From contig JACEVL010000100.1 of assembly GCA_020284085.1 (NCBI GenBank), positions 1,384,209 through 1,448,208 of the forward strand: 64,000 nt of DNA, in the 5' to 3' direction. Under the pieces are notes generated by a model. The model was not told where the DNA came from. It saw only the letters and a program-made list of their open reading frames with translations, and did no database searches. How positions within the stretch are numbered: position 1 is the stretch's first letter; each line of letters opens with the position of its first letter. The DNA comes from Aporrectodea caliginosa. Its lineage: Eukaryota; Annelida; Clitellata; Crassiclitellata; Lumbricidae. Below, piece after piece: positions 58,589 through 64,000 of the stretch. The position numbers and the translations under genes are program-made.

Positions 58589-60202
58589 GGGGATCCCCTG
58601 GGACCATTGCTGTTCTGCCTGCCGCTGCAGCCAACCCTCCGATCGTTACGCTCTGGTTTCAAGCTGGGATATCTGGACGATCTTTCGATGGGAGGCGGGA
58701 TCGAGGATGTGCGACAGGACCTCGCCGCGGTGAAGGAGCTGGAGTCATCGCTCGGCATTTGCCTGAACAGACAAAAGTGTGAATATTCTTCGGAGGCTGA
58801 GGTCACGGGTGAAGAATTTGAGGGCTTCCAACGGGTGGACCGTGACTCGCTGCTCCTCCTTGGCGCCCCGCTATTCAGAGGTAGGGCACTGGATGAGGCG
58901 CTTCTCAAACACAGCGACTCGCTGGCCCTGGCGATGAGTGACCTGGCCTGTCTGCAGGCACAGGCTGCACTGATGATGCTGCGCTCATGCTTCGGGGCGG
59001 CGAAACTTATATATCTACTTCGAGCAGCACAGTGTTGGGGTCACCCCCTACTTGAGAAAATGGACGCCCAGATGCGAAATGGCCTAGAAAAGATCCTTAA
59101 CATCGAGCTAAGCGACATGCAGTGGAAACAGGCCACGCTTCCAATCAGAGACGGCGGACTCGGGATCAGACAGGTTTCGATGCTGGCAACTTCAGCTTAT
59201 CTAGCGTCAGCTGCATCGACCAGGTCGCTCGTTGGGGCCGTACTCGAGGTGGACGAGTGGAGCGACGCATACATGGAAGAAATTATGGAAGCCCGCAAAC
59301 CAACGATGCCGGGCGGAGTGGAACCAGCCTTGACTAGCCAGAAGGTTTGGGACAGACCTCTCATAGACATCGACAAGGCGGAAGTGTGGGCTTTCAACAG
59401 CAACCCACTCAACCGGGCGAGGCTGGGCGCAGTGACATCGCCCCACGCTGGAGATTGGCTCTCGACCGTACCGGTAGCCTCTTGCGGGTTGGGCCTTAGC
59501 AATGAAGCCGTTCGGGTGGCGATTGGCCTCCGCCTGGGGCTCGACCTCTGTGCGCCTCATAAATGCCAGTGCGGTGAGATCGCAGATTCAGGAGGACATC
59601 ATGGGCTGGTCTGCAGGCGATCAACAGGGAGAGCGGCCCGCCACTTTGCCGTAAATGACATTATCTGGAGAGCCCTCATGAAAGCTGACATCCCAAGCTC
59701 GAAGGAGCCTCCGGGCCTGATCCGATGTGATGGCAAGAGACCAGATGGGGCCACACTGGTCCCTTGGGCGAGGGGCAAGTACGTCGCTTGGGATGCAACA
59801 ACTATCCACACCTGCGCTGCATCCTACATCCATCTGACGTCGGCAATGCCTGGGGAGCAGCCGAACATGCCGCAGACAGGAAGCGTGCCAAATATTCATC
59901 CCTCCCCGCCACCCACGAGTTCGTACCCGTGGCCGTCGAGTCGCTAGGCCCCGTCAACCGGGAGGGCCGCGAGTTCTTGATGGAACTGGGGCGCAGAATG
60001 ACAGCCGTTTCAAGCGACCCTCTGGAGACCGTGCACCTGTTCCAGCGTTTGTCCATATGCACTCAGAGATTTAATGCCGTAGCCTTCAGGGGCACTTTCG
60101 CACAATGCACCGGGGACGAGGACCACTAACTCCAGATAGCACACCTTAGGACACTTTTAAGTCCCTCAGGGATTTTATATATTTGGGGCATCAGGTCATA
60201 TT
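58589..60202 (+). mobile_element. 5'-truncated RLE retrotransposon (RT C-half, CCHC, endonuclease)
   Basis: It starts directly after (TAA)n inside RT motif GDPLGPLLFCLPLQP. It contains LGYLDDLSMGGG, CQCGEIADSGGHHGLVC, KRPDGATLVPW and KYVAWDATTIHT. A frameshift near 59850 splits the C-terminus (…FVPVAVESLGPVNREG…, ends 60129). The 3' UTR GTCCCTCAGGG is followed by TAA. It is clearly divergent from the full-length copy, so more than one lineage is present. Confidence 0.8.
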
Positions 60203-60221
60203 AATAATAATAATAATAATA

Positions 60222-60310
<89 letters not shown>

Positions 60311-60312
60311 TA
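60200..60312. repeat. (TAA)n-(TTA)n inverted microsatellite junction
   Basis: About 7 TAA units (60202-60222) switch abruptly to about 28 ATT units (60223-60312), forming a long inverted repeat. Confidence 0.9.
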
Positions 60313-60454
60313 CTATTATACACTGACCGTCTCAGGTTACATGTTGCAGGACGAATACTGGATCAGCAACGGTGTCTTAGATCTGCCTCTCATTGAGTCA
60401 CTGGGTTTACTAAGACCATGAACAGAAAGAGTAAAAATGACAACAGGATTATAA

Positions 60455-60550
60455 CTTTGTTCCGTGTATTATAGGCTACAGTTATATATAGTTTATGTAA
60501 ATTTAGTTCCGTGTATTTTAGGCTACAGTTAGATATAATTTATGTAAATT
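60455..60550. repeat. Tandem duplication, ~57 bp
   Basis: TTCCGTGTATT(A/T)TAGGCTACAGTTA(G/T)ATATA is present twice in direct orientation. Confidence 0.8.
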
Positions 60551-60954
60551 AGCTTATTAAGCTGGTAGGATACGCCTATAGATAAGTTAACTGAGCTAGG
60601 CACGCAACCGATTAACGAATTTGTGTGCCTTTTTAAACTGACAAACTTCGGATCCTCTGTGACGTCGAGAATGGTCATGGTAATATCCGCGTTAAAAGAA
60701 GAATGAGTTTTTGGCTGGACTATTAGCATCCTACCCTAACTCAACTGATCCTTCTCTTCATGGGCATCCACAGGAATGTTTTTACGGCGGTGCAAACATT
60801 TGTAAGAGGGGCAATGTTTTGAATGGTTTCGCACGGGGAATTACTGAGGGTTCCGAAAACAACCTTCACGTCACCCTCAGTGCTCGCTCCCGCGATTATG
60901 GGGTCTGGCGCGGATCCCAACAGCCGCCAGCACTTTTGGAAGCATTGACATGAT

Positions 60955-61025
60955 ATTCATTCATTCATTCATTCTGGAATTTATATAGCGCCCCTTCAAG
61001 GAAACTACTCAGAGGCGCTCAATAA
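60955..61025 (-). mobile_element. LINE/SINE 3' tail
   Basis: (ATTC)n then TTTATATAGCGCCCCTTCAAGG and CAGAGGCGCTC. Confidence 0.65.
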
Positions 61026-61599
61026 TAATATGGATCCTGTTGTTATCGTTCTGGGATCCGTTTTCAGTTCTATCTTAACGTTTATTTGAAACACGAAACT
61101 GTTAAAAGTTCCAATGTGTTATATATTTGAAATTTTTCAGGTCACCTGGACTAGTTTGGATAAAAAATAAAACTGTGGAAAAGCTCATAGCCATTCACTG
61201 TTAAAAACTACGATGATAAGTAAATTTGTTAAAATATGTGCAGAATCCAGAGGGGGCAAAGGTCCCTTGCCCTTCCGGAGTCCATGCTTCGCCTTCCGAT
61301 CTTTATCGACGTAACCGAAATCCGCCTTTGCTGTTTCTCTGCCTGCTCTATCTGGTCTCTGGTCTGGCCATCGGACCTGGACCCCCACTCTGTATTTCTG
61401 ACAACCCCTCTGACAAGACGCAGCGTTGGTGCCCTGCGCTTGGCTTTAAAGTGGCGCTCTATAAATTTGGAGCTTTCCAATACGACCACAAATAACATCA
61501 ATACTCTAAGACTTGATGTCTGCATACACGGAATAGTACATGCATGCATACATGTATACGAACATTCATACGTACACATTCATACGCCCAATTGAAGAC

Positions 61600-61695
61600 T
61601 TTTCTGTATGATCAGGCCTGGCTTGGGAGCGCCTCTGAGTAGAGCCCTTGAAGAGGCGCTATATAAATTTTATGATTGATTGATTGATTGATAAA
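61600..61695 (+). mobile_element. LINE/SINE 3' tail
   Basis: GGGAGCGCCTCTGAGTAGAG, AAGAGGCGCTATATAAATTT and (TGAT)n, in plus orientation. Confidence 0.7.
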
Positions 61696-61735
61696 CTGCA
61701 TTTTTTCATGTGTACTTCCGTGAACGTCCATTTGC

Positions 61736-62015
61736 AGGTTTTACTTCTTTCGCTTCCAGAAATTTGCATGGGTGGCTCTTAAAGAGTGGAATAAATGGGA
61801 TCGAGACAGACGTCTCTTTTGCTGGCACTCCTTGGCATTTGTTAGACTTCGTGTGGATCAACGTAGACGACGTTTATGTCCATGTCAACCGCGTGGTTGC
61901 GCGTTGGCGTTGATGGTGTTATTGGAAGGCGTTGGATGTTGGGTCAATTCCAACTCAGTAGGCGTATACATGTAGATAGGAACCGTATCATCTGAAGGTC
62001 TTTTGTCTGGCATTA
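61736..62015 (-). pseudogene. Additional decayed tail-exon relic
   Basis: The minus strand matches the middle of the receptor tails (VYTPTELELTQHPTPSNNT, then degraded with stops). Short tetranucleotide CATA-like repeats lie on its 3' side at about 61520-61590, as in A-C. This points to another, mostly deleted array member. Confidence 0.5.
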
Positions 62016-62054
62016 AGTTCGCACTAAATTAAGCCAAGTCAGTTTAGTCTCTTC

Positions 62055-62130
62055 AGGAGTAAGTAAGTAAGTAAGTACGTAAGCAAGTAGAGGCAAGCAA
62101 GTTAGTTAGTAAGTAAGTAAGTAAGTATAT
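62055..62130. repeat. (TAAG)n-rich tract
   Basis: Imperfect AAGTAAGTAAGT repeats, like the LINE tails at 5165 and 56028. Confidence 0.7.
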
Positions 62131-62729
62131 ATGAAAGTATATCCTTTATTGTACCAATTGTTAACCACATTTTTGTTTATATTCTACAATGGCCTATATG
62201 CTTATACACAGGCCTATAATCTGGTAGGCTACACAGGCCTCTGGATCTAATTAACCAGCAATTTAAAATAGACGATATCAAGTTGGCGCTGCGAGTAGGG
62301 CCTCTGTGCAATTAGGCTAATTGCAAATGTCACCGGCAGTTTTTGTAGCACACACTGCCTGCTATGTACTGATAATGGTATGTTCCGGTTATAAGCTAAA
62401 TGACTAGGCAATGCATAATTAATGACAAGTCTAGCAGGAAGACTAGCGTTTGGCGCACGGGGATTTCCCGTGTTTACAATGAATCCGTCCGTGATTTCAG
62501 TACACATGTATCTGCGTTTTACTGATATTATGATTTTTCTTTCGTGTCTTTTGTTAATGCGACTTGAAATTTTCCACAAACGCCATTCCCGCTGAACAAC
62601 ACATGGTCCATTTCCTCAATCGTGTTTGAACTTATATAGCGACAAAGCGACACTTCATCAGGACCGTCATTGTAATCGTACATTTACGTAGCACCTCTAC
62701 CAAGAGCATCATTCTGCGGCTTTTAAGAC

Positions 62730-63411
62730 TTAAGACGACTTTTTCAGTTTTATTGGATCTGAATAAACTGCATTTGGGGCCTGTGTAGCAACGCCTCCAC
62801 TTTCAGCTCCATGTTTTACATCAATCGCTTCCAGATAAATAGGATCTGTAGGTTTAACTGCTTTACCAACTGGTGCAGATGACTGTGTTGGCTTATTCGG
62901 TTCAGAATAAATCGCATTGGTATCGCCCAATTAAATTGTTGTAGCTTGCGAATAAATATTCTGTGGATCTGGAGCTTTATGATGGTTAAGAGCAGGTGCA
63001 CTAGCAGTTGATGTTTTATCTGGTTTGAACGGTTCTGCATACTCTGTGTTACTGGTTGACGTAGATAGCTGACAGGGTTGGGAATAAATGGGGCTGAGAC
63101 ATGCGGTTATCTTGTCGGCACACCTTGACTGTTGTCTGTTCTTCTGTGGAAAGTCTAGTTCGGCGTAGATGACGCTTTTGCCCATGTCAACCGCGTCGCA
63201 GGTGGGTTGAACGATGGCGTAGATGGTGTTGTTGGAATGCATTGGTCGTTGAGTCATTTCCACAACAGTAGGCCTACAGATGGTGTTACCAGGTAGAACA
63301 GTGCTCTCTGACGCTCTGTTGACTGGAACCACGGTTGCATGTGCATGTGCCGAAGAGACAGTTTCGCTCTGTTGTGTGTTCTTCGTTGGTGATCCGTCAT
63401 GTCGTCTAGCA
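62730..63411 (-). pseudogene. Receptor copy D: cytoplasmic tail exon with in-frame stop
   Basis: A TTTGTAG acceptor begins the exon: ARRHDGSPTKNTQQSETVSS. It retains IYAIV, IYAEL, IYSQP, EYAEP and IYSQA, then meets TAA at 62931 where A has Pro. The same frame continues beyond with IYSEP, IYLEA and VYSDP to 62730. The IYTDV of A became ICRPTVV by insertion of a GGCCTA element. The rest of the gene lies beyond the right edge, so it may be a truncated functional tail or a pseudogene. Confidence 0.6.
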
Positions 63412-64000
63412 CTACAAAAACCACAAAGGTGAAGTCTGCTGAAACAAAGTGCCATGCAGAAATTAACGTACATGCCTTGAAAAAGAATTTAACGGCTTCT
63501 GAACATGTCTTGAGTCTTCAGGAGTCAAAACCCAAAGTACTGTGTTGATTCATAGCACTAGATTCCCAAGCCATGTAATTGTTTTCCTAGATTGGATTCA
63601 CTGTTCAGTTCTTCCTATTTATTTTTCTCGGCATTTACACATCGCCATTTAATAGAAGCAAAATGAGTTATTTCTGGTTTCCAGCTTTGTGACCTACGGT
63701 CCCTACAACGCCGTTGTCATGTTCTTTGCGAGATTTCAAAATGTGCTATATAAATGTTCCGATTCATAAGTACATTCAGAGGAAGGTTCAAACAAGGTAA
63801 CTCAACACTACAAGGAGAGTGGACAAACCCGACGAGTTCCACGCAATTTCTAAACCAATATCAGATTCTGCCACAATGAACGCTATAATCATTAAATTTG
63901 AAGTATTAAACAGTGTGCCTTTCAAATTCGTTTTCTCAAATATTGATTGGTTCGACAAGAATTCTTTGCTGATGTATCTGCTGAACAGTGAATAATGGAG

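Noticed and set aside
58450..58908. Minus-strand 152-codon frame
   Set aside because: Antisense of the truncated RLE retrotransposon plus its TAA tract.

Overview
This window is from a eukaryotic nuclear genome, very probably a marine invertebrate animal and possibly a deuterostome. Protein-coding signal comes as short exons with canonical GT-AG introns. About half of the remainder is recognisable as non-LTR retrotransposons, tRNA-derived SINEs, DNA transposons, minisatellites and long simple repeats such as (TAA)n, (ATGT)n, (TC)n and (TG)n. There is no prokaryotic gene organisation. I cannot name the species from the sequence alone.

The main gene content is a tandem array of paralogous minus-strand cell-surface receptors. 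I reconstructed these exon by exon from splice sites and paralogue comparison. Copy A (5963-15848) looks intact: signal peptide, two C-type-lectin-like domains (CTLD), a Ser/Thr/Pro-rich mucin-like stalk with a 15-residue repeat, one transmembrane helix, and a ~220-residue tail with about ten Tyr motifs (YxxV and YxxP, several matching the ITIM consensus). Copy B (19609-27920) has the same architecture, but its tail is shortened by deletion and frameshift and two tail tyrosines are lost. Copy C (about 35040-50575) is a wreck: a hAT transposon and a LINE/SINE tail sit inside its mucin exon, its signal and transmembrane exons are missing, and a full-length retrotransposon lies in an intron. Copy D enters from the right edge with only its tail exon visible (62730-63411), and that exon has an in-frame stop. 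A further tail-exon relic lies at 61736-62015, and upstream-flank relics lie at 29310-29520 and 52525-52650. All extracellular introns are phase 1 and the TM/tail intron is phase 2. The duplicated unit carries its own 3' flank (a ~119-bp repeat plus CATA tetranucleotides) and 5' flank.

The second theme is mobile DNA. A non-LTR retrotransposon with an intact 1012-codon ORF (41552-44590; zinc finger, reverse transcriptase, CCHC knuckle, restriction-like endonuclease) lies inside (TAA)n. It is part of a head-to-tail series of 5'-truncated relatives (39833-44832), and a second cluster lies at 58294-60200. Every copy begins and ends in TAA repeats, which suggests the microsatellite is its target. 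Other elements are APE-type LINEs (4265-5195, 46595-47611, 50625-51330, 54033-54240, 56025-57750), several SINE families (one borrowing the LINE 3' end), a hAT MITE with a perfect 8-bp target duplication (36037-36379), and a nested pair of non-autonomous DNA transposons (30654-33470 enclosing 31005-32807).

Across the window the palindrome TAGGCCTA (and 9-mer variants) is strongly over-represented. Three paralogue comparisons show it arising by insertion of GGCC plus a duplicated TA, which looks like excision footprints of a TA-targeting transposon. Regions 1-4 kb, 17-18.3 kb, 45.1-46.5 kb and 52.7-55.9 kb contain no gene I can support.
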